A stretch of DNA of 64,000 nucleotides from Iodobacter fluviatilis (GTDB taxonomy: Bacteria > Pseudomonadota > Gammaproteobacteria > Burkholderiales > Chitinibacteraceae). A program made the translations under genes and the position numbers. Shown in pieces: positions 16,498 through 25,462 of the stretch. Every line of letters begins with the position of its first letter. The stretch's first letter is position 1. The notes below the pieces were generated by a model. The model did not search any database. It had not been told where the DNA came from and was given only the letters and a program-made list of their open reading frames with translations. Where the stretch lies: positions 806,001 through 870,000 of the forward strand of contig NZ_UGHR01000001.1 in assembly GCF_900451195.1 (NCBI RefSeq), given 5' to 3'.

Positions 16498-17163
16498 ATG
16501 ACACCATTTCAAAACCATATCCGCAGCGCCATGCAGCCGCTTGCTAATGCTAGCGCCGCCATCGCCATGCGTGCCTATCAGCGTGATCAGTTTGAATTTC
16601 TGGGCGTGGCCGCTCCAGCTCGGCGGGCCGCAACCATGCCCTTGATCAAAGCGTTCAAGCCAGCCAGCGCACAGGAATTAATCGCTGAGGCGCAAGGCCT
16701 GTGGAATTTAGCGCAGCGCGAATACCAATATATCGCTGTAGATTTACTGGCAAGGCATGTCAAAGTTTTAAGCGGCACCGATATCCCAGCCTTACTCAAT
16801 TTAGCATTACAAAAATCTTGGTGGGATAGCGTTGATGGACTAGTGAAAGTGATGGGTACCATTCTTAAAGCCGATAAAACCCAGCAAAGCCAGATGGATG
16901 CCGCATTGCTTCATCCGGATTTTTGGATCAGACGAATTGCCATGCTGCACCAGCTGGGCTGGAAGGGCGACACTGATGTGATTCGCTTACAAAACTACAC
17001 CAGGCAGCTCGCCCCCGAAAGCGAGTTTTTTATCAGGAAAGCCATAGGCTGGGCACTCAGAGAGTACGCATGGCACGACCCTGGCGCTATTCGCGCGTTT
17101 TTACTAGACATGGGCGATCAATTATCGCCACTCAGCCGCAGAGAGGCGGCTAAGCATTTATGA
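16498..17163 (+). CDS. AlkD-like DNA alkylation repair protein
   Basis: AlkD enzymes are HEAT-like repeat DNA glycosylases that remove N3- and N7-alkylated purines without base flipping. The 221-residue protein carries the expected segments KSWWDSVDGL (aromatic and acidic residues of the active cleft), HPDFWIRRIAMLHQL and FFIRKAIGWALREYAWHDP. Length is typical. A GAGG lies about 7-10 bases before the ATG. It is isolated, bounded by repeats on one side and the large synthetase on the other. Confidence 0.88.
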   Translation: MTPFQNHIRSAMQPLANASAAIAMRAYQRDQFEFLGVAAPARRAATMPLIKAFKPASAQELIAEAQGLWNLAQREYQYIAVDLLARHVKVLSGTDIPALLNLALQKSWWDSVDGLVKVMGTILKADKTQQSQMDAALLHPDFWIRRIAMLHQLGWKGDTDVIRLQNYTRQLAPESEFFIRKAIGWALREYAWHDPGAIRAFLLDMGDQLSPLSRREAAKHL

Positions 17164-17308
17164 TCAGCGTTGTAAGATGGTGGCGTGAGCAGATCAACAA
17201 GCTTTCTTAATGTTTTAATCCCATTGTCATGGCGTGAAATATAAAAATAGGATTTCGTAAATACCTGGTTAGAATTCAGTCTTCTTTTGACGCTCACTAG
17301 CCACCTTT

Positions 17309-20300
17309 ATGATTCTTCGCGGCCCCTATCTTCCTGAACTGTTGCGTGCAGAAACGCTGGCTGATTTATTAGAAAACACTGCTCAGCGTATTCCTGATCA
17401 TCCCGCCATTTATTGGCAAGATGAGGTGCTGAGCTACAGCGAGCTGAACCGCCGTGCCGATTTGGCCGCGCATCATTTAATTCACTTTGGTGTAACAGCG
17501 GGGCAGATTGTTGGCCTTTGCCTGCCGCGTGGTGCTGCGCTCTTGATTATGCAGGCTGCGATTGCCAAGGCGGGCGCGGCCTGGCTGCCGTTTGAGGCCG
17601 ATACGCCGGTTGATCGCATGCAGGTTTGCCTAGAAGATGCGGCGGCGGTGCTCTTGGTGGGTGATGGCGATCTGGCTGGCGCGGGTGTGCCGGTATTGGG
17701 CAGCGCGCAATTGTCTGCGCCGCTTGAGGGCGATTTGCTTCGCCGCCAAGGATTATTGCCTAGCCATCCGGCCTATGTGATTTACACATCCGGATCAACC
17801 GGCAAGCCCAAAGGCGTGCCGATTAGCCAAGGCAGTATTTGTCATTTCTTGCGCAGCGAAAACTCGGTGTTGGGTGTGCGTCAGGATGACAAGGTGTATC
17901 AGGGTTTCTCGTGCGCATTTGATATGTCGTTTGAAGAAATTTGGATCAGCTATCTGGTAGGCGCGTCTTTATGGCTAGCACCTAAAATTCTGACCGGCGA
18001 TCCAGATGCCTTGCCCGCAGTATTAAATGCCGAAAAAGTAACCGTACTGCACGCTGTGCCAACCTTACTGGCGCTGTTTAGTCAGGAAGTGTCCAGCTTA
18101 CGGATTATTAATCTGGGCGGCGAAATGTGCCCAGAATCTTTGGTTGAGCGCTGGGCTACGCCAGAGCGGCAGGTGTTTAATACTTACGGCCCAACTGAAT
18201 GCACGGTATCGGCCAGCCTGGCCCAATTACGCCGTGGTGAGCCGGTGACCATTGGTAAGCCGCTGCCCAATTACGGCCTTTTGGTGCGTAGTGAAGATGG
18301 CCGCTTATTGCCGCAGGGAGAAACCGGCGAGCTATGCATTATTGGCCCTGGTGTGGCCGATGGCTATTTGGGCCGCCCTGATTTAACCGCCGAAAAATTC
18401 TTTGATAATCCTTTTTCAAATCTTGAAGAATTCCCGCATGAGCGGCGTTTATACCGCACTGGCGATTTAGCGCGTATCGATGAAGCAGGCCAGGTTCAAT
18501 GCCTGGGCCGCACCGATGATCAGGTAAAAGTACGCGGTTTTCGGGTAGAGCTGGGCGAAATTGAAGCCTCGCTGTGCCAGATTGCCGGTGTGGGTACGGC
18601 GGCGGTTTTGCTGCGCGAGCTAGCAGGCATTGATCAGCTGGTGGCCTTTGTGGTGGCCGAAGGCGCTGATGCAGCTGTTTTAAGAAACCAGCTAAAACGC
18701 AGCCTGCCGCCCTATATGATTCCGGCTCGCTTTGAATTTATGAGCGAATTACCCAGGCTGACCTCAGGCAAAATCGATAGAAAAACGCTGAAAGCCCGCG
18801 AGCTTATTATTCCTGCGGGTAAAAATCTTGAAAGCGATGAGCCAGTCAGCGATGCAGAAAAAGCCCTGTTTGCCGCGCTGGCCACCTTATTCCCCGGCCA
18901 GCCACTGCGCCTTGTGGATGATTTCTTTGGTGAGCTTGGCGGGCATTCTTTACTGGCAGCGCGATTAGTTTCTATATTGCGGCGCAACCCGGCTTATGCC
19001 GGAATGACCGTGCAAGAGATTTACCAAAGCCGTACCTTACAAGTGATTGCTACCCGTCTGGATGTATTAGCACAGCAGCAGCCAGAGCAAATCACCATAG
19101 AGCCGATTCGCAAAGTGCCTTTCTTACGCAGGCTACTTTGCGGCAGCGCGCAGCTGGCCACCCTGCCATTTTTAATTGGCCTGCGCATGTTGCTATGGCT
19201 GGCGCCATTTTTTAGCTATCACTTTATGACAGGGGAAGAGGGCGACAGCCTTGGGCTGGCCGTAGGCGTATCCATTCTGGTTTATTTAGGCAGCCTTTTA
19301 TTTAGCTTTGCCATTGCCATTGCGGGCAAATGGCTGATTTTGGGGCGGCTGAAAGCGGGGCGTTATCGCCTTTATGGGCTGACGTATTTCCGCTGGTGGC
19401 TGGTTGATCGCCTGCTGGATAACTGCCCGCTGTATTTCTTAACCGGCTCGCCTTTGCAATCGCTTTACTTACGCGCACTGGGGGCAAAAATCGGCAGCAA
19501 TGTTGCCCTTGCTGCAATCAGCGTGCGTGCTTACGATTTGCTGAGTATTGGTGAAGGGGCAAGCATTGGTGCTTCGGTCAATTTTGAAAATTTTAGAGTT
19601 GATGGCGATCATTGGGAAGTAGGGCCAATTACGATCGGCAAGGATGCTTATATTGGCTCTTATGCCGTCTTGCAATCAGACACCCATATTGCAGATTTAG
19701 GCCGCCTAGAAGGTTTATCGGCTTTATCCCGTGGGCAAAAAATTGCCTCATCCGAGGTGTGGAGCGGCTCGCCAGCAAGGCGCAGCGCCGATGCCGTGCC
19801 CGAAGCCCCCGCACGGCCTGTGCGTAATTCATCCCTACGCGGCTTGCATGGCTTGGCCTATGCGGGTGGATCGGCGCTGGTGGCCATCCTGTTTTTTGTG
19901 CCGGTCTTTCCCAGCTTCTTGCTGATTGACTGGCTGGATGCACATTGGTTTGATCTAACCGAGCAAGGCGTTGCGCTGCCCGAAGCCTTTATGTTTTATC
20001 TGATGCTGGCACTGCCCGCCAGTGCGGTGCTGATTGTGCTGACACTGATCGGCTCTGCCGCTGTACGCTGGCTGCTGTTGCCGCGTAATCCGCTAGGCAG
20101 CTGGCCCGTGTTTGGCCCCATGTATTACCGCCGTTGGCTGACAAATCAAATTCAAGAATCCAGCCTAAATATCCTGCATGGCCTGTATGCATCGGTTTAC
20201 GCAGGCTGGTGGTATCGCCTGTTGGGGGCAAAAGTAGGGCGTGGCACCGAAATATCCAACGCCATTGGCGTGGTGCCCGATCTGCTCACCCTGGGGGAAG

Positions 20301-21274
20301 ACAGCTTTATTGCTGACGCCGTGATGCTAGGGGATGAAGAAATTGATCGCGGCTGGATGACGCTGCGCCCCACCGTGGTGGGCAACCGCAGCTTTGTGGG
20401 CAACGGCGCTTACGTGCCCGATGGCAGCATCATCCCTGATGATGTATTGATCGGCGTGCAATCCCGCGCCCCGGCCAATGATCGTATGCAATCTGGCCAA
20501 ACTTGGCTGGGCAGCCCCGCTTTATCACTGCCCGCCAGAGAGCAAGTTAGCGGCTTTTCCGACAGCCTGACCTTCCGCCCCAGCCCAGCCCGCCGCCTGG
20601 CCCGAGGCTTTGTTGAAGCGCTGCGCACCGTGATGCCGCTGGCGGTGATCATCACCGTTGGCTACCTCACCGTATTAAAAGTCATGCCCTTTGCCGAGCA
20701 GGAAGATTTTCACGGCGTATTTTGGGCGCTGATGATGGCCGGTGTTTTATACGGCGTGGGTTCATTTATCTTTATTGTGGCGCTGAAATGGCTGATGATC
20801 GGCCGCTACCGCCGCAAAGAAGCGCCCATGTGGACATCCTTTGTATGGCGCAGCGAAGCGCTGACCAGCCTTTACGAATCCATCGCCGTGCCCAACTTTT
20901 TTAACTTCTTACGCGGCACCCCATGGCTGCCCATGGCGTTTCGCTGCATGGGTTGTAAGATTGGCAGCGGGGTATTTATGGATACCACCGATATCACAGA
21001 GTTCGATTGCGTCAGCATCGGCGACGATACCGTGCTGCACGCATGGTCTGGCCCGCAAACCCATTTGTTTGAAGACCGCATCATGAAAATCGGCCGAGTA
21101 GAAATCGGCAGCGGCGTTAACGTTGGCCCGCGCAGCACCATCCTATACGACGCCATCGTCGGCAACGGCGCCCGCCTTGGCCCGCTAACGCTGGTGGTAA
21201 AAGGCGAAACCATCCCCGAAGGCCAAGCCTGGACCGGCAGCCCCGCCGTACCATGGCGCACATGCCGCAGCTGA
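17309..21274 (+). CDS. Pls-like nonribosomal synthetase: adenylation, carrier, six membrane segments, three beta-helix blocks
   Basis: The 1321-residue protein begins with a full adenylation domain: YTSGSTGKPKGVP (about 158), FDMSFEEIW, NTYGPTECTV, YRTGDLARID and a terminal GKIDRKTLK lysine. A carrier domain follows with GGHSLL, Ser547 being the phosphopantetheine site. The rest (about 610-1321) has six membrane segments in three pairs (near 617/650, 848/890 and 1105/1140), separated by three hexapeptide-repeat blocks such as GAKIGSNVALAAISV and GCKIGSGVFMDTTD. This is the layout of epsilon-poly-lysine synthetase (Pls) and of NRPS proteins with the terminal domain TIGR02353. No condensation or thioesterase domain is present. 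The activated amino acid cannot be read reliably; the product could be an amino acid homopolymer or a tailored small peptide. Confidence 0.87.
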   Translation: MILRGPYLPELLRAETLADLLENTAQRIPDHPAIYWQDEVLSYSELNRRADLAAHHLIHFGVTAGQIVGLCLPRGAALLIMQAAIAKAGAAWLPFEADTPVDRMQVCLEDAAAVLLVGDGDLAGAGVPVLGSAQLSAPLEGDLLRRQGLLPSHPAYVIYTSGSTGKPKGVPISQGSICHFLRSENSVLGVRQDDKVYQGFSCAFDMSFEEIWISYLVGASLWLAPKILTGDPDALPAVLNAEKVTVLHAVPTLLALFSQEVSSLRIINLGGEMCPESLVERWATPERQVFNTYGPTECTVSASLAQLRRGEPVTIGKPLPNYGLLVRSEDGRLLPQGETGELCIIGPGVADGYLGRPDLTAEKFFDNPFSNLEEFPHERRLYRTGDLARIDEAGQVQCLGRTDDQVKVRGFRVELGEIEASLCQIAGVGTAAVLLRELAGIDQLVAFVVAEGADAAVLRNQLKRSLPPYMIPARFEFMSELPRLTSGKIDRKTLKARELIIPAGKNLESDEPVSDAEKALFAALATLFPGQPLRLVDDFFGELGGHSLLAARLVSILRRNPAYAGMTVQEIYQSRTLQVIATRLDVLAQQQPEQITIEPIRKVPFLRRLLCGSAQLATLPFLIGLRMLLWLAPFFSYHFMTGEEGDSLGLAVGVSILVYLGSLLFSFAIAIAGKWLILGRLKAGRYRLYGLTYFRWWLVDRLLDNCPLYFLTGSPLQSLYLRALGAKIGSNVALAAISVRAYDLLSIGEGASIGASVNFENFRVDGDHWEVGPITIGKDAYIGSYAVLQSDTHIADLGRLEGLSALSRGQKIASSEVWSGSPARRSADAVPEAPARPVRNSSLRGLHGLAYAGGSALVAILFFVPVFPSFLLIDWLDAHWFDLTEQGVALPEAFMFYLMLALPASAVLIVLTLIGSAAVRWLLLPRNPLGSWPVFGPMYYRRWLTNQIQESSLNILHGLYASVYAGWWYRLLGAKVGRGTEISNAIGVVPDLLTLGEDSFIADAVMLGDEEIDRGWMTLRPTVVGNRSFVGNGAYVPDGSIIPDDVLIGVQSRAPANDRMQSGQTWLGSPALSLPAREQVSGFSDSLTFRPSPARRLARGFVEALRTVMPLAVIITVGYLTVLKVMPFAEQEDFHGVFWALMMAGVLYGVGSFIFIVALKWLMIGRYRRKEAPMWTSFVWRSEALTSLYESIAVPNFFNFLRGTPWLPMAFRCMGCKIGSGVFMDTTDITEFDCVSIGDDTVLHAWSGPQTHLFEDRIMKIGRVEIGSGVNVGPRSTILYDAIVGNGARLGPLTLVVKGETIPEGQAWTGSPAVPWRTCRS

Positions 21275-21605
21275 TTTACCCATAATTAAATTGAAATGGC
21301 GCTGCCTTAAAAGCAGCGCCAGCCACTAATATTCCCCTCCCAATCCCCCAAGGGCTGCACGCCCAACATCAGTAAAGATCAGTCGGAAAGCTCCCCGCTT
21401 TGTTTCCACAGCAAGATGCTGCCGTAGAAGCCCACAGGCTTTAAGTGCTTGCCTTGCATACAGCTTGCAATAGTTAATATCGTTGATCAGATACAAAACT
21501 TTATTTCTTACAAAAAAACATGGTTAATTGTTGATTTTTGCGTGGTGTATCTGTCTTGAAATTGCGTTATGCTTACGCAATTGTCTTAATATATATTTGG
21601 CTGCA
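21275..21605. other. Gap after the synthetase gene
   Basis: It starts with an 8-bp inverted repeat GGCGCTGC/GCAGCGCC (21298-21320) without T-run, a possible weak terminator. The middle holds the minus-strand fragment described at 21326-21496. The last 100 bases are AT-rich and should contain the promoter of the NERD gene, but no clear hexamers are seen. Confidence 0.4.
21326..21496 (-). pseudogene. Possible gene fragment, C-terminus only
   Basis: An open frame of 56 codons reads ...YARQALKACGLLRQHLAVET, then KRGAFRLIFTDVGRAALGGLG. It has protein-like composition and helix-rich, basic character but no ATG, only a TTG, and stops upstream in frame. It may be a remnant of a longer gene or an unannotated small protein. 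I do not recognise a family. Confidence 0.22.
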
Positions 21606-22625
21606 ATGATTATTAAATCCCCTGATTCAAAACAAGCGCAGCTGGACGAGCTTAATGCTCTGCTTGCCCTGACACACCTAAGCGTCAATCAGCGCGAATT
21701 AATCACTAAAGAAATGTATATGCTCCAGCAGGGAGTGCTGGGTGAGCAGAATAGTGAATATGAAATTAATTTCTATTTAAAAGACGCAAAAAGATGGGCA
21801 GTCATTCACGACCTGCGCATTGAACACAATGGCCGAGTAGCACAAATTGATCATCTCTTGATCAATCGCTTTCTTGAAGTATTTGTCATTGAAACCAAAA
21901 ATTTTAGTGCAGATTTACAAATCAATGAGTTGGGCGAATTTACGGCTTGGTATAACAAAAAGCCCATCGGTATTCCCAGCCCGCTGGCACAAAATGACAA
22001 GCATATTGAAGTCCTAAAAGCACTTAGCAAAACATTGCCCCTGCCCACACGCCTTGGCCTTACCTTAATGCCGAGCTTTACCAGTGTGGTCATGGTCAGC
22101 AATAAACAACGTATTACCCGCCCTAAAAAATTTGATACCAAAAACATTATTAAAGCAGAGCAAATTCTGGAGTGGGTAACTAAAACAAATGTTGATAATG
22201 CAAGTATTGGAACTGTTTTTGGCAGCTTAGCCAAGATGGTTAGCCCAGAAACGGTAATGGACATTGGCGAATTATTTACCAGACACCACCGCCCCTTAAC
22301 GCCCGATTACAAAGCAAAGTTTGGGATCAAAGAGCCTGCTGAAGTTCTTATTCAAAAGCCTGAAGTGCAGGTGCTCGTACAGCAAGTCGTGGCTGTTGCT
22401 ATTACGGCAGAAGAAATAACAAAACTCACCAGCTCTAAATTGGCCGCAAAACTTGGCCTCAAGAATACTCAAGAATTAATTGATAAATTGCTTGAAAAGG
22501 GATTTGTAGAAATTGTGGATGGCAAAACAATAATAACGGATCAAGGGAAAATAGCAGGTGGAGAGGCCAAATTTAGCTCTAGATTTGGGGCGTATTTTAT
22601 TTGGCCTGAGGGTTTGATTAGTTAG
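21606..22625 (+). CDS. NERD-domain protein (nuclease-related domain)
   Basis: The N-terminal half of this 339-residue protein is a NERD domain: GRVAQIDHLLIN (Asp82) followed by EVFVIETKNFS (Glu96-x-Lys98), the D...ExK pattern of PD-(D/E)XK-type nucleases. The C-terminal part (about 260-339) contains a helix-turn-helix-like segment (ITKLTSSKLAAKLGLKNTQE) and ends in FSSRFGAYFIWP. NERD proteins are thought to act on DNA, but few have been tested. I chose the ATG at 21606 because the 26 codons before it are cysteine-rich and unlike the family. AT-rich sequence and position point to an accessory region. Confidence 0.8.
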   Translation: MIIKSPDSKQAQLDELNALLALTHLSVNQRELITKEMYMLQQGVLGEQNSEYEINFYLKDAKRWAVIHDLRIEHNGRVAQIDHLLINRFLEVFVIETKNFSADLQINELGEFTAWYNKKPIGIPSPLAQNDKHIEVLKALSKTLPLPTRLGLTLMPSFTSVVMVSNKQRITRPKKFDTKNIIKAEQILEWVTKTNVDNASIGTVFGSLAKMVSPETVMDIGELFTRHHRPLTPDYKAKFGIKEPAEVLIQKPEVQVLVQQVVAVAITAEEITKLTSSKLAAKLGLKNTQELIDKLLEKGFVEIVDGKTIITDQGKIAGGEAKFSSRFGAYFIWPEGLIS

Positions 22626-22818
22626 AGTGGTTTAATTTTGGGGTAAGGGCTTCTGATGTTTGAAATTATTGTGCTGAAGGAGTGTGGAGAGTTGGTTGCT
22701 CATATTTGATAAGTAATGAATATGATTACAATTTAGATGCTCACAATATATTTTTTAGGTGACTGAATATATACTTGTATTGGCGTATGTTTCACAGTAA
22801 AAAAATAATAGAGGGCAT

Positions 22819-24195
22819 ATGGAAATATTTCGACCAAGATTAACAGATCACCACGGCATACATAAGTCTCAGGCAGACTTAGATTTTGCTATTCAGTTTT
22901 TTGATGAAGATATTCCTCTGTATGTCGATCCATTCCTTCTGTGGAAGTCACCATCTATGCAGGACCAGTCACTTCATACAGTGATTACAAACTCGTTCAA
23001 TCACCTTAATTTTCTAATAAAAAAAGGTAAGGAAATAGAAGCTATTGAAACACTTATCAATCTTTCAGAGTGTCCTGAAGTTGGTCTCGGGGTATCTAAA
23101 AAAAGAAATGGTCTAAAAATAGGGGCTAATCAAGCAAATGAAATTATTAACTTATTCAGAGATATTCGTGAGTATAGCCAATTTGGATTTACTCATTTTG
23201 AACTAATTCAACTTTATATTTCAGGAATATCAAAGGATAGAGTAAGCGACATTTCTTGTAATTACCTTAAGTCATTTTTAATTGATTATACAATTGAACA
23301 GTGTGAAATTAATAGAATACCAACAGAGGGTGTTATTCTTGAGTCCGTATATAACTATAAGAAGAATGCATTCGATAAAAATGAAAAAACACACCTGCCT
23401 GTAAACCCTAAATCTAGAGAGCCTTTGATATTTACTCCCAAACGCTGGCTTAGGTTTTCTCCTTGGATAAACTTTGAAGATTACTTTAAATCTCACTGTC
23501 CAAGGGATGAGATATTTAACCCTAATGAACCCGAAGAAAAAGTAAAAATTTTAAACTTCAATAGGGAAAACTATGGCATTGTCGAGGAGTACGTAAAATA
23601 TAAAGATAGAACCTCGCAAGACTGCCACAATGATCCATTGTTCAGCCAAATTCCCGTTTTATCCGCCAGAAGAAAATTGAACGAAATTTTAAAGTTAAAG
23701 ACTGGGAAGGAGGACGGTGCCGATATGAAATACGAGGAATTGGCTGCAGACCTTTTAGCGACATTATTTTACCCTCATTTGGATTTTGCTCAGACACAAA
23801 GTAGAACAGAATCGGGACGCCATATCCGAGACTTGATATTTTACAACAATAGAGGTATTGATTTTCTTGATGAGATTTTTACAGAGTATGACAACAGGCA
23901 GCTTGTTATAGAAATGAAAAATGTAAAACAAATAGAGCGCGATCATATAAATCAACTTAATCGATATCTTCAATCAAATATTGGAAGATTCGGAATATTT
24001 TTAACTAGGAACCCTTTGCCAAAAGCAATGTTTTCAAATACTGTTGACTTATGGTCATCACAAAGAAAATGCATAATTGCAATTGTTGACGATGATTTAA
24101 AGTTAATGGTTGAAGTGTATGAAAGCAAACAGCGAGCTCCGATTGAAGTCCTCAAGAAGAAATACATTGAATTTAGACGATCTTGTCCCTCTTAA
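22819..24195 (+). CDS. Putative PD-(D/E)XK restriction-like nuclease, uncharacterised
   Basis: The 458-residue protein is AT-rich (many AAA/ATT codons) compared with its surroundings, suggesting transfer. I do not recognise a named family. The last third looks like a restriction-endonuclease fold: Glu331 in RTESG, Asp338 in RHIRDLIFYNN, then Glu365-x-Lys367 in LVIEMKNVK, followed by HINQLNRYL and the strand GRFGIFLTR. The first 300 residues carry no motif I know. A GAGGG lies 4-8 bases before the ATG. Two small paralogous genes follow directly (10 and 2 bp gaps), so the three probably form one operon. Defence or DNA-processing role is inferred only. Confidence 0.65.
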   Translation: MEIFRPRLTDHHGIHKSQADLDFAIQFFDEDIPLYVDPFLLWKSPSMQDQSLHTVITNSFNHLNFLIKKGKEIEAIETLINLSECPEVGLGVSKKRNGLKIGANQANEIINLFRDIREYSQFGFTHFELIQLYISGISKDRVSDISCNYLKSFLIDYTIEQCEINRIPTEGVILESVYNYKKNAFDKNEKTHLPVNPKSREPLIFTPKRWLRFSPWINFEDYFKSHCPRDEIFNPNEPEEKVKILNFNRENYGIVEEYVKYKDRTSQDCHNDPLFSQIPVLSARRKLNEILKLKTGKEDGADMKYEELAADLLATLFYPHLDFAQTQSRTESGRHIRDLIFYNNRGIDFLDEIFTEYDNRQLVIEMKNVKQIERDHINQLNRYLQSNIGRFGIFLTRNPLPKAMFSNTVDLWSSQRKCIIAIVDDDLKLMVEVYESKQRAPIEVLKKKYIEFRRSCPS

Positions 24196-24205
24196 AGGAA
24201 ATGTA

Positions 24206-24610
24206 ATGAACAGAAGCAACGTAGATATATTTGAAAAGTTGTCTGGGCAATTGCTCAGTATTTATGAGGAAATATCGCTCCTTTCAAAGAAAAGTCCAAA
24301 TGATGCAGTCAACAAATTTAAATTAAAATTTGTTAATGACCTGATGTTAAAAAGCAATGATTATCTTTCATTAAAATATAAACCTTTTGATGGGTTTGAT
24401 AAGTTTGATGAAGATGATATTCCACAGAATAGCGATGTGGTATTTATACTTTCTCAATACTTGCAATGTTTTGAAAAATTAAGGGCTGATAACGTTGTAA
24501 TTAGAAATGGAGCGTGGTTTTGGCATGTTGAGGGCGATGAAAAAGACAATTTAGATAAGGATGGTATGGTATTAATTCGTACCGCTAAACCCAAAAAACT
24601 TAAGGATTAA
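24206..24610 (+). CDS. Small acidic protein, paralogue of the next gene
   Basis: A 134-residue protein of unknown family. It starts at the ATG at 24206 with AAAGGAA five bases upstream. Residues 26-46 (LSKKSPNDAVNKFKLKFVNDL) and 67-93 (including DEDDIPQNSDVVFILSQYL) align with residues 33-53 and 73-99 of the next protein. The shared core is D-E-D-D-[IV]-P-Q-x-S-D-V-x-x-I-L-S-Q-Y. It has a longer C-terminal tail with GAWFWHVEGDEKDN and a lysine-rich end. Lying 10 bp after the nuclease-like gene, it could be a partner, inhibitor or specificity factor; none of this is shown. Confidence 0.7.
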   Translation: MNRSNVDIFEKLSGQLLSIYEEISLLSKKSPNDAVNKFKLKFVNDLMLKSNDYLSLKYKPFDGFDKFDEDDIPQNSDVVFILSQYLQCFEKLRADNVVIRNGAWFWHVEGDEKDNLDKDGMVLIRTAKPKKLKD

Positions 24611-24612
24611 TA

Positions 24613-24960
24613 GTGAGCAAGGGTAAATTCTATACTTCCAATGAGAAGGCTCAAACACACGACACCATGACGCCTTTACTCAGCGCTATGTATTCAGAGT
24701 TCAAAGAACTATCTAAGAAGAAACCTGACTCCGCTGTCAGTAAAAGTAAAATTAAGATTGTAAATCGTCTACTTGAAAAAGTGAGAGATGTCCTTGCTGA
24801 TGAGGATTCAATTGAATTTTTAGATCTATTAGATGAAGATGATGTACCTCAGGTGAGCGATGTTACATTGATTCTTTCTCAATATGTCGCAGCCATGGAT
24901 GCTTTCCGTGGAAAACACCATGGCTGGGATGGGGCAAATAATAAGTGGTTCATAAAATGA
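24613..24960 (+). CDS. Small acidic protein, paralogue of the previous gene
   Basis: A 115-residue protein with a GTG start at 24613, two bases after the previous stop and preceded by AAGGA at a spacing of 8. It shares with its neighbour the segment LSKKKPDSAVSKSKIKIVN and the core DEDDVPQVSDVTLILSQYV. Otherwise the two have diverged: this one ends soon after the core in HGWDGANNKWFIK, whereas the neighbour has a tail. Two diverged copies in tandem behind a nuclease-like gene suggest heteromer formation or stepwise specialisation. No function is known to me. Confidence 0.7.
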   Translation: MSKGKFYTSNEKAQTHDTMTPLLSAMYSEFKELSKKKPDSAVSKSKIKIVNRLLEKVRDVLADEDSIEFLDLLDEDDVPQVSDVTLILSQYVAAMDAFRGKHHGWDGANNKWFIK

Positions 24961-25179
24961 GCCGATTGCTCAAACAAAGTGAATTGCTCCTGATTTTGTA
25001 GGTGCTTTAATATCCGATTGGGTCGAATTGTTGTCGGCTTTATGTTTACTGATTCACGAGTTTGTATCTGTGTTATTAAGTGTGACCAAAAATGTTTAGC
25101 GCAATAATTAAATGCAATTCGTATTATTTATTTACTTGAACAATTCCCACCCTTTTATAAATTATCAAAACGAGTTTCT
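24961..25179. other. AT-rich gap, no feature recognised
   Basis: No open frame, repeat or hairpin of note. The last 30 bases resemble the sequence just before the intact cold-shock/DUF1294 gene at 26074, so the duplication described next begins in this gap near 25147. Confidence 0.4.
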
Positions 25180-25398
25180 ATGCACACTGTCAGGGAAAAA
25201 TAACCAGCTCGAAAGATAATCAAGGCTTTGGCTTTGTAACCCAGAACGGAGGTGGGGAACGGTTTTTTTGCATATCAAGTAGTTTGAAAAGCACTCTCAT
25301 CGCTCCGCAGAGGGCGATTTGTACTCGTGTGCATGCGCAAGATTAGAAGTGACGGTTTCAGGCGGAGCAGGTTTGTTTTGTGGAGCAAAGCAGATTGG
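25180..25398 (+). pseudogene. Decayed copy of the cold-shock/DUF1294 gene 5' half
   Basis: The sequence follows the intact gene at 26074 almost base for base: ATG, GGAAAAAT, the QGFGFV-type region (aaggctttggctttgta), CAGAACGGAGGTGG, TTTTTTGCATAT, AGAGGGCGATTTG, and GGCGGAGCAGGTTTGTTTTGTGG. A stop arises after seven codons and there are several small insertions and deletions. The membrane half is missing. It is a dead partial duplicate. Confidence 0.8.
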
Positions 25399-25462
25399 CC
25401 CCAGCTTTGTCTCTCTCTTGTGGGGGGGATTTAGTGCGTCCTCCAAACTCAAGCAGCAGTCA

